From Selenomonadales bacterium (lineage in GTDB: Bacteria; Bacillota; Negativicutes; Selenomonadales; Selenomonadaceae): a DNA stretch of 64,000 bases. Positions within the stretch are counted from its first letter, which is position 1, and every line of letters starts with the position of its first letter. The notes under the pieces were generated by a model that did not search any database, had not been told where the DNA came from, and saw only the letters and a list, made by a program, of their open reading frames with translations. The translations under genes and the position numbers were made by a program. This document shows positions 1-7,381 of this stretch, piece by piece. Location of the stretch: positions 62,001-126,000 of the forward strand of contig CAAGHH010000026.1 of assembly GCA_900769615.1 (NCBI GenBank), given 5' to 3'.

Positions 1-441
1 AATATTTCCGGTAAAGCATCTTTTGAGGAAACAGCAGTAAAAGACTGGAATCCTGATAATGCCAAATCAATGCTTCAGGCAATCGTGGCGAAAAATTATA
101 ACGGTCGCAATCTAGATATTGTGGTAGCGGCTTCTGATGGGATTGCCTATGGTGCAATTGAGGCTTTATCAGCTTATAATGGCAGCTGGCCATTTATAAC
201 CGGACAGGATGCTGATAAAAAGGCTTTGGAATATGTGCGCAATGGCCGGATGGGGTTTACGATACAAAAAGATTCAGCTACGCTTAACTACAAATGCTTG
301 CGGATGATAAAGGCGGTAGTTGAAGGCTCAAAGCCAGATATCAATGATGTCAAGACTTATAATAATGGTGTTATAACGATTCCAGCTTATTTGTGTATTC
401 CGCGTATCATCGATAAAGAAAATATAGATAGTATAAAATAA
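1..441 (+). CDS. Periplasmic sugar-binding protein of an ABC transporter, C-terminal part
   Basis: This frame is open from the window edge, so about 146 C-terminal residues are present and the start lies upstream. The chain reads as the second lobe of a type I periplasmic binding protein of the XylF/ChvE kind: a segment naming an internal Asp-Gly-Ile site (AASDGIAYGA) and a conserved FITGQDAD strand-turn that in this family contacts the sugar ring. Family knowledge suggests xylose, glucose or a similar monosaccharide as ligand; the ligand cannot be read from this fragment. It would feed an ABC importer whose other genes must be outside the window, because nothing downstream fits. A strong hairpin follows the stop codon. 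Confidence 0.72.
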   Translation, partial: NISGKASFEETAVKDWNPDNAKSMLQAIVAKNYNGRNLDIVVAASDGIAYGAIEALSAYNGSWPFITGQDADKKALEYVRNGRMGFTIQKDSATLNYKCLRMIKAVVEGSKPDINDVKTYNNGVITIPAYLCIPRIIDKENIDSIK

Positions 442-453
442 GCCTGCTCAAGT

Positions 454-532
454 AAAAATCCCGTTTGCTAAAGCAGATATCCTGTTGACTGGGGGACCAG
501 TCCAAGATGTCTATCAAAGCAACGGGATTTTT
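454..532. terminator. Hairpin terminator after the sugar-binding protein gene
   Basis: Arms at 454-469 and 518-532 pair almost perfectly (one bulged base) and place A-run and T-run on the outside, so it can work in both directions. An inner stem GACTGG/CCAGTC lies in the loop. It sits between a plus-strand stop and a minus-strand stop. Confidence 0.75.
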
Positions 533-540
533 AAGTGGGC

Positions 541-852
541 TTATTTTTCATAAGATGAGTGTGACGGGGCGCAGGCAAGGTAAATGTAAGCTAAATAATT
601 TAGTGCTGGAATGAAGTTAAGCGCGCAAAAGAAAATTACGGCAAGACGGGGAAGCCCAATATCGTGCGCCCGCCTTATTATACAGCTCAGCATAAATAAA
701 ATCAGCGGAATAGATAAACCAACCCGCAGGGCAACTGGCATAGTAACATAATGAAAAGAAATGCCGATTGCCAGCAAAGGAATAAGACGCATTAAGAAAC
801 CTTTGCGATCTAAAGGTAGGTGTAAAAAATTGCTGATAGCAGCAGTATGCAT
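541..852 (-). CDS. Small DUF805-like membrane protein
   Basis: A 103-residue protein with three or four hydrophobic stretches (about residues 18-36, 39-56, 66-92). The RRAHDIG sequence near residue 60 resembles the conserved RRxHDIG loop of DUF805 inner-membrane proteins, whose function is unknown. The ATG is preceded by a good Shine-Dalgarno sequence (AGGAGG about 8 bases upstream), which supports the start. It is transcribed alone on the minus strand and converges on the sugar-binding protein gene. No partner gene suggests a role. The DUF805 assignment rests mainly on that short motif and the size. Confidence 0.6.
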   Translation of the reverse strand: MHTAAISNFLHLPLDRKGFLMRLIPLLAIGISFHYVTMPVALRVGLSIPLILFMLSCIIRRAHDIGLPRLAVIFFCALNFIPALNYLAYIYLACAPSHSSYEK

Positions 853-967
853 AAAAATCTTCCTCCTACAATAAGTGATGAGACTGGTGAATTTTTCGTA
901 ATGTAAAACAGATATGCTATAGATAGTATAGCATAAATGAAATATTATAAAAATATTATAAAATAGA

Positions 968-998
968 AATGCGGACTGCCTCTCGCAGTCCGCATTTT
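968..998. terminator. Terminator after the SLH porin
   Basis: Perfect stem with arms 969-979 and 985-995 (ATGCGGACTGC and its complement) around a five-base loop. It lies beyond the stop of the minus-strand porin, and T-rich sequence flanks both sides. Confidence 0.8.
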
Positions 999-1093
999 GC
1001 AGAGTTAAGATTAGATAAAAAAGGTAATATGTTTACAGTCACAAAACCGATGGGAAAGGAAATTCAGTCTTGTGGTAATGTCTAAGGGGCAAA

Positions 1094-2575
1094 TTAGAAA
1101 TTCCAGGAAATACTAGTAAATACTTTGGAACGTGCCTCATTGTTATTGGTAATGGAATGTCCGCGGAAATATTTAAGCGTGTATTGGCAGTTTTTCATCA
1201 GATTATAGAAGATACCTGCCTCCCAGCCCTTTTGACCTTCATCAGCGCCATCGCCAAAGTTTGATTTGATGAGAGCATCCGGAGCAAGATAGCGATAGCC
1301 AAGATAAGCACCAAAGAGATGATTGCGATCAGCTGGAATCCAAGGATTGCCACGGAATTGCAATTCGACGTTCCAAGCGTCATTGTGACCGCCCTGATTG
1401 CCATGAGCATACATGCCTTCGAGATTGAGATTGCGAATTAGCTTATAATTAACAACAGCTGCACCGATGCGAAGCCATTCATGCTGATAAGCAGCGGAAC
1501 GATAACCATAGTAACCTAAACTGCCGTTTAACTTTTTATTAAAGGTATAATCGACGACAGCGCCATAAATATCTTTACGCGTTGGAATGAAATTCCAATT
1601 GGCATCAGTTTTGTTGTCAGCTCCCCAAGAGGTTTTGTCAAAGTCAGCATTCCAACCGGCATCTTTATGTGCTGTATCATGACGGACAAAATCGCCATAA
1701 TTATTGCCACGAATATAAGCGGTATGTGAGCCGTCTGCATTATCTGTCCAATTGCCATTATCTTCACCACGGACAGCAACATCCCAATCTTTTACATCTA
1801 GGCGGCCACCGAATATATGGGTAGCATAATTTTTGCCCCAATGCTCCATAGAAGCACCTTTGACATTGGCATCATTTACGAAACCATTCATAGTCCAGGG
1901 CTGGAAATTACCAAATTTTACATACTGACCGGTTTTGCCGAGATTGCCTTCAACCCATACTTTGTCTAAACGATTATCATTAGAACGGGAATTACCACCA
2001 TTCCATTCATCAGCAGTGCTTTCTTCACTATTCCAGCCGTTGCCTTTAGCAGTACCCCATTTGGTGACGATAGCAGCATGGGCTGACCAGTCAGTGCCTG
2101 GAACTTTAGCGGCAAGATTCAGATCAAATTCTTTTTCCCACCAAGGACCTTCTTTGTCCTGTGTGCCGTTACCATGATATTTTTTCATATATTTCTGAGC
2201 GAAGCTGCCACTCCATTTAACATTATCGGAGTTTTTTTCAAGATTAGCAACGCGTACGCCGAGGTTGTTTAGTTCATCACTGAATTCAGCCGCTAATTTA
2301 TCAATAACGGCTTTGTCGTTAGCACCAACATTTTGTTTCGCCATAGCTTTAGCTACCATCTGTGCCATTTCATAGCGGGTAATGTTTTTATTGCCGTTAA
2401 AGCTGCCATCGCCATAGCCTTCAATAACACCGTCTTTGGCGAGCTGGCTTACGGCATCATAAGCCCAATGATCGGCTGGTACATCAGAAAAAGGATTAGC
2501 GGCAGCAAAACCAGTACCGGCAGTTCCTAAAATAACGGCGCTGGCAACACCAGCTAAGAGATGTTTCTTCTTCAT
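1094..2575 (-). CDS. SLH-domain outer-membrane porin, OmpM type
   Basis: 493 residues. A signal peptide (about 1-25) is followed by one S-layer-homology domain (about 27-85, with FSDVP and WAYDAV), a short coiled coil, and a long beta-barrel region rich in alternating polar and aromatic residues that ends in Phe, the usual outer-membrane barrel C-terminus. In Negativicutes such proteins tether the outer membrane to the peptidoglycan through SLH binding to polyamine-modified cell wall while forming diffusion pores. The gene is monocistronic, with an AGGGGGA ribosome site, a near-consensus promoter, an adjacent inverted repeat and a strong terminator. It is the best taxonomic marker in the window. 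The exact solute range is unknown. Confidence 0.9.
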   Translation of the reverse strand: MKKKHLLAGVASAVILGTAGTGFAAANPFSDVPADHWAYDAVSQLAKDGVIEGYGDGSFNGNKNITRYEMAQMVAKAMAKQNVGANDKAVIDKLAAEFSDELNNLGVRVANLEKNSDNVKWSGSFAQKYMKKYHGNGTQDKEGPWWEKEFDLNLAAKVPGTDWSAHAAIVTKWGTAKGNGWNSEESTADEWNGGNSRSNDNRLDKVWVEGNLGKTGQYVKFGNFQPWTMNGFVNDANVKGASMEHWGKNYATHIFGGRLDVKDWDVAVRGEDNGNWTDNADGSHTAYIRGNNYGDFVRHDTAHKDAGWNADFDKTSWGADNKTDANWNFIPTRKDIYGAVVDYTFNKKLNGSLGYYGYRSAAYQHEWLRIGAAVVNYKLIRNLNLEGMYAHGNQGGHNDAWNVELQFRGNPWIPADRNHLFGAYLGYRYLAPDALIKSNFGDGADEGQKGWEAGIFYNLMKNCQYTLKYFRGHSITNNNEARSKVFTSISWNF

Positions 2576-2632
2576 GAAAAATTCCCCCTAAAACTCTAAT
2601 TAAATCTAAAACTAAACAATAATAAAACCGCA

Positions 2633-2650
2633 CGTTCAATTTATTGAACG
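2633..2650. promoter_or_regulatory. Inverted repeat at the porin transcription start
   Basis: CGTTCAAT-TT-ATTGAACG, perfect 8-bp arms, begins five bases downstream of the porin -10 box, so it would overlap the initial transcribed region. It could be a repressor operator or the base of a 5' mRNA hairpin. Confidence 0.5.
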
Positions 2651-2655
2651 ATTTA

Positions 2656-2684
2656 ATCATACACTAATGAATTATCTTTGTCAA
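2656..2684 (-). promoter_or_regulatory. Sigma-70 type promoter of the porin gene
   Basis: On the minus strand: TTGACA (2684-2679), 17-base spacer, TATGAT (2661-2656). This is one mismatch from consensus and fits high expression of a major outer-membrane protein. The 2576-3010 intergenic stretch otherwise holds AT-rich sequence and the divergent PTS promoter. Confidence 0.8.
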
Positions 2685-2868
2685 TAAAAGAATATAACAT
2701 TTTAAAATCACAGAGTGTTATAAATGTATTGAAAAGTAATATTTGAATTTTACTATTGCTGGCTTAATTAAAAACCTACTAATAATATTAAGCGGTTTAA
2801 ATGGCAGCAATATTCCTGTAGCAGAATAAATAATATAAATAAAAAATACAAAATGACATATCTTTTTA

Positions 2869-2897
2869 TTGACAAAGCTAGAATGATAGAATATAAT
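2869..2897 (+). promoter_or_regulatory. Consensus promoter of the cellobiose-type PTS operon
   Basis: TTGACA (2869-2874), 17-base spacer, TATAAT (2892-2897): an exact consensus match about 110 bases ahead of the IIB start. A gene this strongly promoted is expected to be under repression or termination control; no clear operator was seen. Confidence 0.8.
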
Positions 2898-3010
2898 AAT
2901 AATCAAATAAAAGATATGGCTTATAACGAAGGCGGACTAAAGCCAAAGTCATACGGTTTATTTTAGCTGGGTAATCTTTTGAGCAGAAGTTATTTAGGAG
3001 GAATTTGGTT

Positions 3011-3319
3011 ATGAACATTTATCTCGTTTGCAATGCAGGTATGTCAACGTCAATATTGGTAAAAAAAATGCAGGAAGCAGCTGCTAAAGAAAACATGGCT
3101 GACGTTCATATTGAAGCATTTTCAGTAGAAATTTTAGATGAGCGCGTTGATACGGCTGATGTAGTTCTCTTAGGACCGCAGATTCGTCACATGCTGGAAG
3201 ATGTTAAAAAAGTTGTCAATGGTAAATGCCCGGTGGATGTAATCGACATGCGCGATTATGGCATGATTCGTGGTGATAAGGTTTTAGCTAAGGCTTTGAA
3301 GCTGACTGGCAAAGCATAA
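3011..3319 (+). CDS. PTS lactose/cellobiose-family IIB component
   Basis: 102 residues. IIB of the lactose/chitobiose PTS class: the phosphoryl-accepting Cys8 lies in CNAGMSTS right after the first beta-strand. It takes phosphate from IIA and passes it to the sugar during passage through IIC. The start was set at the ATG at 3011, because AGGAGG (2996-3001) is nine bases upstream, whereas the in-frame TTG at 3005 is too close to it. It is the first gene of a IIB-IIC-IIA-GH1 block. Family members carry cellobiose, chitobiose or lactose; the GH26 mannanase downstream makes mannobiose or gluco-manno disaccharides possible too. Confidence 0.9.
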   Translation: MNIYLVCNAGMSTSILVKKMQEAAAKENMADVHIEAFSVEILDERVDTADVVLLGPQIRHMLEDVKKVVNGKCPVDVIDMRDYGMIRGDKVLAKALKLTGKA

Positions 3320-3337
3320 GTAAATTTTGGGGAAAGG

Positions 3338-3372
3338 GCAGCCGCCTCCCTAATACGGCTGGCGGCTGCTTT
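3338..3372 (+). terminator. Intercistronic hairpin between IIB and IIC
   Basis: Perfect 9-bp G/C-rich stem (3338-3346 with 3361-3369) with a weak T tail. It could attenuate transcription or protect the upstream mRNA, and may set a different IIB:IIC ratio. Confidence 0.6.
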
Positions 3373-3425
3373 CAAATATCAATGGTCTTGTTTATTTTTT
3401 TATTATTTAGGAGGGAATCATACAA

Positions 3426-4760
3426 ATGGGTTCTGTAGTATCATCCTTTGAACGGATAATGATGCCGATTGCCGGTAAAATTTCCAGCAATAAATATTTG
3501 CTGGCGATGCGTGATTCATTTTCGATGTTATTACCATTTATTATCGTTGGTTCATTCTTTGGCATTATTGAATGGGTTGTCCTTGATCCTTGGGGCACAA
3601 TTATGGGCGAAAATGGTCTGAATCTTGGCAAAAGTTTGTCAGGTGGTCTTACTGGTGATGCTTACAAGGTATCGGCTTTCGTTGGAACGATGCAGGCTTT
3701 GCAAGGTCTCTGCAATAATGTTGTAACTGTTGGTTTTGGCTGTTTTTCATTCCTTTTGGTGGCAGCCTTTGCTTATCGCCTCGGCGGCATTTGGGGCGGC
3801 GATAAATTTGCTACCGCGCTTACGGCAATGGGTTCTTTCATTATAATTACGCCGCAGCAGGTTTTAGGTAAAGCTGGCGACAAGATCGGCGGGTTCAGTC
3901 TTGATTATTTTGGTAACAAAGGTGTTTTGACCGCCATAATTGTTGCTACTGTAGCAGCTTGGCTTTTTGTAAAGCTATCCAAGAACGAAAAGATTCGGAT
4001 TAAGATGCCAGATACAGTTCCGCCAGCAGTTTCCCAGTCTTTTGCGGTGCTGGTTCCAGTTCTTCTGACCCTTTCAGTATTTACGATTTTTGCGACGATT
4101 TTGCAGCAGGGCAATTTTATGGACAAAGCTGCTCTAAATGACCTAATTTATGCAATTATTCAGGCACCACTGATGGGCTTTTCGCAAGGTATTGGTTTTT
4201 CGATTCTCTATCAGTTGATTGTTTGGTTCTTCTGGTGGTTTGGTATTCACGGTCATAATGTTACCGCAGCTATTCAGAACATGGTTTATATGCCGGCACA
4301 GCTGGCTAACCAGGCTGGTGACGCAACATATGTATTCTCTAATGGTTTCTTTGAAGCCGGTCTCATGCATGTTATGGGTCTTGTCATCGCTATTTTCCTC
4401 TTTTCCAAGAAGGACAGCTGGCGGGCAGTAGCAAAACTTGGTGCGCCGGCAATGCTCTTTAACATTCAGGAACCGATAGCTTTTGGTCTGCCAATTGTAT
4501 TGAATCCAATCCTTTTAGTTCCTTATATCGTAGCACCATTAGCTAATACTATTATCGGCTGGCTGGCAGTTTCAGCTGGTATTGTACCTATATTTAAATA
4601 TGTTGTTCCTTGGACCATGCCACTTTTCTTCGGTGGTACGATAGGTACTGGTTCCGTTATGGGCGGCCTTTTGCAGGTAGTATGGCTGGCAGTTGATATT
4701 GTAATTTATGCGCCGTTTGTCATTGCTGCTAACAAGATAAAAGATGAGGACGAAGAATAA
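3426..4760 (+). CDS. PTS cellobiose-family IIC permease
   Basis: 444 residues, the usual size for CelB/ChbC-type IIC proteins. It has about ten hydrophobic segments and the family core including FGIHGHN (about residue 275) and NIQEPIAFGLP (about 350), which line the sugar site in this superfamily. It is an inner-membrane protein that moves the disaccharide while IIB phosphorylates it. The ATG has AGGAGGG about ten bases upstream. It is separated from IIB and IIA by hairpins but in the same orientation, so the block is read as one operon with internal control. The substrate is inferred as cellobiose-like; a mannan disaccharide is possible from context. Confidence 0.9.
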   Translation: MGSVVSSFERIMMPIAGKISSNKYLLAMRDSFSMLLPFIIVGSFFGIIEWVVLDPWGTIMGENGLNLGKSLSGGLTGDAYKVSAFVGTMQALQGLCNNVVTVGFGCFSFLLVAAFAYRLGGIWGGDKFATALTAMGSFIIITPQQVLGKAGDKIGGFSLDYFGNKGVLTAIIVATVAAWLFVKLSKNEKIRIKMPDTVPPAVSQSFAVLVPVLLTLSVFTIFATILQQGNFMDKAALNDLIYAIIQAPLMGFSQGIGFSILYQLIVWFFWWFGIHGHNVTAAIQNMVYMPAQLANQAGDATYVFSNGFFEAGLMHVMGLVIAIFLFSKKDSWRAVAKLGAPAMLFNIQEPIAFGLPIVLNPILLVPYIVAPLANTIIGWLAVSAGIVPIFKYVVPWTMPLFFGGTIGTGSVMGGLLQVVWLAVDIVIYAPFVIAANKIKDEDEE

Positions 4761-4767
4761 TTAAATA

Positions 4768-4812
4768 AAACAGCTTGCATGTTTTTTGTTAGTGACAAGC
4801 AAGCTGTTTCAT
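4768..4812 (+). terminator. Hairpin between IIC and IIA genes
   Basis: AAACAGCTTGC (4768-4778) pairs perfectly with 4799-4809, 11 bp. There is only a short T tail, so it is probably a partial terminator or an mRNA-stability element inside the operon. Confidence 0.6.
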
Positions 4813-4886
4813 AGTGCGGTTATTAAGTTTAGGGTAATTTAGTGTTTACTAACGCTAAATCATTAAGAAAGGTAAGGTAAAATTTT

Positions 4887-5210
4887 ATGGCAATGGATGA
4901 AAAAGTAGTTGAACAGTCAATGCAGCTTATTTTGCATTCCGGCACTGGCCGTTCGATGGTTATTGAAGCTGTCCGCAACTTGCTTAAAGATGGGGACGTA
5001 GCTGCTGCCAAGAAGAAAATTACGGAAGCAGGCAAGGAAATTGGTGAAGCTCATGATATTCAGACGGCGATGATGTCAGCAGAATGTGATGGCCAGCCGG
5101 TGGAAAAGTCAATTCTTTTGATTCATGCCCAGGATCATTTTATGACGGCGTTAGCTGTACGCGATATGGCGCAGCTGATGATTGAAATGTATGAATCATT
5201 GAAGAAGTAA
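4887..5210 (+). CDS. PTS lactose/cellobiose-family IIA component
   Basis: 107 residues, matching the all-helical trimeric IIA(Lac/Cel) family. The phosphorylated His is expected in the HAQDHFM stretch near residue 80. IIA accepts phosphate from HPr and hands it to the IIB Cys. Its order, downstream of IIC and 13 bases ahead of the GH1 gene, is common in cel/lic operons. The start has a GGTAAGG-like ribosome site. Neither HPr nor Enzyme I is encoded in this window. Confidence 0.9.
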   Translation: MAMDEKVVEQSMQLILHSGTGRSMVIEAVRNLLKDGDVAAAKKKITEAGKEIGEAHDIQTAMMSAECDGQPVEKSILLIHAQDHFMTALAVRDMAQLMIEMYESLKK

Positions 5211-5223
5211 GCGAGGCAAAGAT

Positions 5224-6627
5224 ATGGCAGTAAAATATAAATTTCCCGATAATTTTTGGTGGGGGGCGGCGACGTCTGGTCCACAAAGTGAGGGGCGTTT
5301 TCATAAGGCTCATCGCAGTGTTTTTGATTACTGGTTTGATACGGAACCGGAAAAATTCTTTAATGGTGTAGGTCCGGATGTAGCTTCCAATTTTTATAAT
5401 GACTATAAAAAAGATATTGCTTTGATGAAGCAAATCGGTTTGAACTCAGTTCGTACTTCGATTCAGTGGACGCGGCTTATCAAAGATTTTGAAACAGGTG
5501 AAGTTGATCAGGATGGTCTGCGTTTTTATAATGATGTTATTGATGAATTTAATAAGCAGGGGATTACTCTGGTAATAAATCTGCATCATTTCGATTTGCC
5601 AGTTGAACTTTATGATCAGTATGGCGGCTGGGAATCAAAGCATGTAGTTGATTTATTTGTCAAATTCGCTGAAAAATGTTTTGAGCTTTTTGGCGACAGG
5701 GTTAAATATTGGACGACGTTCAATGAACCGATGGTGGTAGTCGAGGGCGAATATCTCTATCAGTTCCACTATCCGAATCTGGTTGACGGCAAGAAAGCTT
5801 GTCAGGTACTGTTTAACTTAAATTTGGCATCAGCTAAGGTTATCAAGCTGTTCCATGAAACGACTTGTGCTAAGCTCGGTGGTAAAATTGGTATTGTGCT
5901 TAATCTAACGCCGGCTTATCCGCGCTCAGAGGAGCCAGCTGATGTAGCAGCGGCAGCTTTTGCCGAGGATTTTAAGAATAATTCGTTCCTGTATCCAGCT
6001 GTAAAAGGTTATTTTCCGGAGACACTGGTCAAGGTACTCAAGGAAGATGGCGTATTTTGGGAAGCAACTGCTGAGGAAATGGCAATCATTGCGGAAAATC
6101 CAGTGGATTATCTCGGTGTTAACTATTATCAGCCATGCCGGGCCAAAGCTCGCGAAACAGCATTTGATGATAGCAAAGGCTGGCTTCCGGAGAAGCATTT
6201 TGAAAATTACGAAATGCCAGGCCGTCGCATGAATCCATATCGTGGCTGGGAAATTTATCCTAAGGCAATTTATGACATCGCAACTAATATCCGCGAAAAT
6301 CTAGGTAATATTCCTTGGTATATTTCGGAAAATGGTATGGGTGTTGAAGGTGAAGAAAAATATCGTAACGCTCAGGGCTTTATTGAAGATGATTATCGCA
6401 TCGACTTCATCAAAGAACATTTAACTTGGCTGCATAAGGGAATTGAAGAAGGCGCTAACTGCTTTGGGTATCATCTGTGGACGCCGATTGATTGCTGGTC
6501 GTGGTCGAATGCTTACAAAAATCGCTATGGTTATATCGCCCTTGACTTGGCTACGCAGGAAAAGACGATTAAAAAATCTGGTTATTGGATTAATGAAGTT
6601 GCTAAAAATAATGGTTTTGATGACTAA
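5224..6627 (+). CDS. GH1 6-phospho-beta-glucosidase
   Basis: 467 residues, a full GH1 barrel. The acid/base Glu168 is in TFNEP and the nucleophile Glu369 in SENG. The C-terminal WSWSNAYKNRY stretch corresponds to the loop that binds the 6-phosphate in phospho-glycosidases; the Lys sits one position earlier than in the lactococcal LacG pattern. The enzyme should hydrolyse the phosphorylated disaccharide delivered by the PTS into glucose-6-phosphate and a free sugar. It lies 13 bases after IIA, which supports co-expression. It is cytoplasmic, with no signal peptide. A phospho-mannosidase activity is not excluded given the mannanase neighbours. Confidence 0.88.
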   Translation: MAVKYKFPDNFWWGAATSGPQSEGRFHKAHRSVFDYWFDTEPEKFFNGVGPDVASNFYNDYKKDIALMKQIGLNSVRTSIQWTRLIKDFETGEVDQDGLRFYNDVIDEFNKQGITLVINLHHFDLPVELYDQYGGWESKHVVDLFVKFAEKCFELFGDRVKYWTTFNEPMVVVEGEYLYQFHYPNLVDGKKACQVLFNLNLASAKVIKLFHETTCAKLGGKIGIVLNLTPAYPRSEEPADVAAAAFAEDFKNNSFLYPAVKGYFPETLVKVLKEDGVFWEATAEEMAIIAENPVDYLGVNYYQPCRAKARETAFDDSKGWLPEKHFENYEMPGRRMNPYRGWEIYPKAIYDIATNIRENLGNIPWYISENGMGVEGEEKYRNAQGFIEDDYRIDFIKEHLTWLHKGIEEGANCFGYHLWTPIDCWSWSNAYKNRYGYIALDLATQEKTIKKSGYWINEVAKNNGFDD

Positions 6628-6693
6628 ATAATCAATATTAAGTTTTAATATGTTTTTAGGTATTGGTGTAAATAGTTAAAGGAGTGACTGATT

Positions 6694-7341
6694 ATGTATT
6701 CATTCGTTTCTAAAAAGACGGTTCCTTTCGTACTTTCAGCTGCTGTTGCTTTTAGTGCTTTTACTGGTGTTATTGCTACTCCGGTTACAAATGATACGCC
6801 GCTAGCTGTTAGCACGGCTTATGCAGCTGCTTCTAAAACTTGGGATTTTTCACAAAATGTTGCTGCTTGGTCGTATTGCGGTGGTTATAACTACAGTGGT
6901 AATGCTAATGTAAGTTATGATCCAGCCTTTGGTGGTTCAGCTAAGGTGGATGTTGATTTTTCTCAGGATAAGGAAGAATCTTGGAGCGAGGTGAAATTGA
7001 CCGATGCTTCAATTACTGGTGCAACACCACTGGCTTTAAATGATGCTGGCTGTCTTGAATTTGATCTTTACTATGATCCAGCACAGATAAAAGGTGACAG
7101 CACGTTTAAAGTAAAGGTTTTTGCTACTGATGAAAAAGGTGAAGAGGTTATGAATGACTTGGCTGATGATATCGGCATATCACGGGCAAAAGCGGTTGAT
7201 GGTTCAAATCTCAAAAAAGTTCATGTAAAAGTCCTGCTGATGGATAAATTTACGGGTAAACTTTCGCATTTGGAAGTAAGTCTGGTAAGTTATCTTTCCG
7301 GCTATAAGGGCGCTGTATATATTAATAACTTAAGCCTGTAA
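6694..7341 (+). CDS. Secreted stand-alone carbohydrate-binding-like protein
   Basis: 215 residues with a signal peptide (about 1-46, ending near AYAA) and a single beta-sandwich-like module. The module is a clear paralogue of the N-terminal module of the GH26 protein encoded immediately downstream: both open with a WDF motif, share an FGGS segment and a WSEVKL strand, and have a YDLYY/FDLYY strand. That relation suggests a CBM27-like mannan-binding fold, but the CAZy family is inferred from recollection of family character. No catalytic domain is present. It might hold mannan at the cell surface or deliver oligosaccharides to the porin. It has an AAAGGAGTG ribosome site and lies 40 bases ahead of the mannanase. 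Confidence 0.7.
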   Translation: MYSFVSKKTVPFVLSAAVAFSAFTGVIATPVTNDTPLAVSTAYAAASKTWDFSQNVAAWSYCGGYNYSGNANVSYDPAFGGSAKVDVDFSQDKEESWSEVKLTDASITGATPLALNDAGCLEFDLYYDPAQIKGDSTFKVKVFATDEKGEEVMNDLADDIGISRAKAVDGSNLKKVHVKVLLMDKFTGKLSHLEVSLVSYLSGYKGAVYINNLSL

Positions 7342-7381
7342 TATTAAGCGGTATTGAGTTTAGCTATGGAGTGAGTATTTG

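Noticed and set aside
2718..2906. 62-codon minus-strand frame in the porin/PTS intergenic region
   Set aside because: Very AT-rich, Ile/Phe-rich product, no ribosome site, and it overlaps the consensus PTS promoter.
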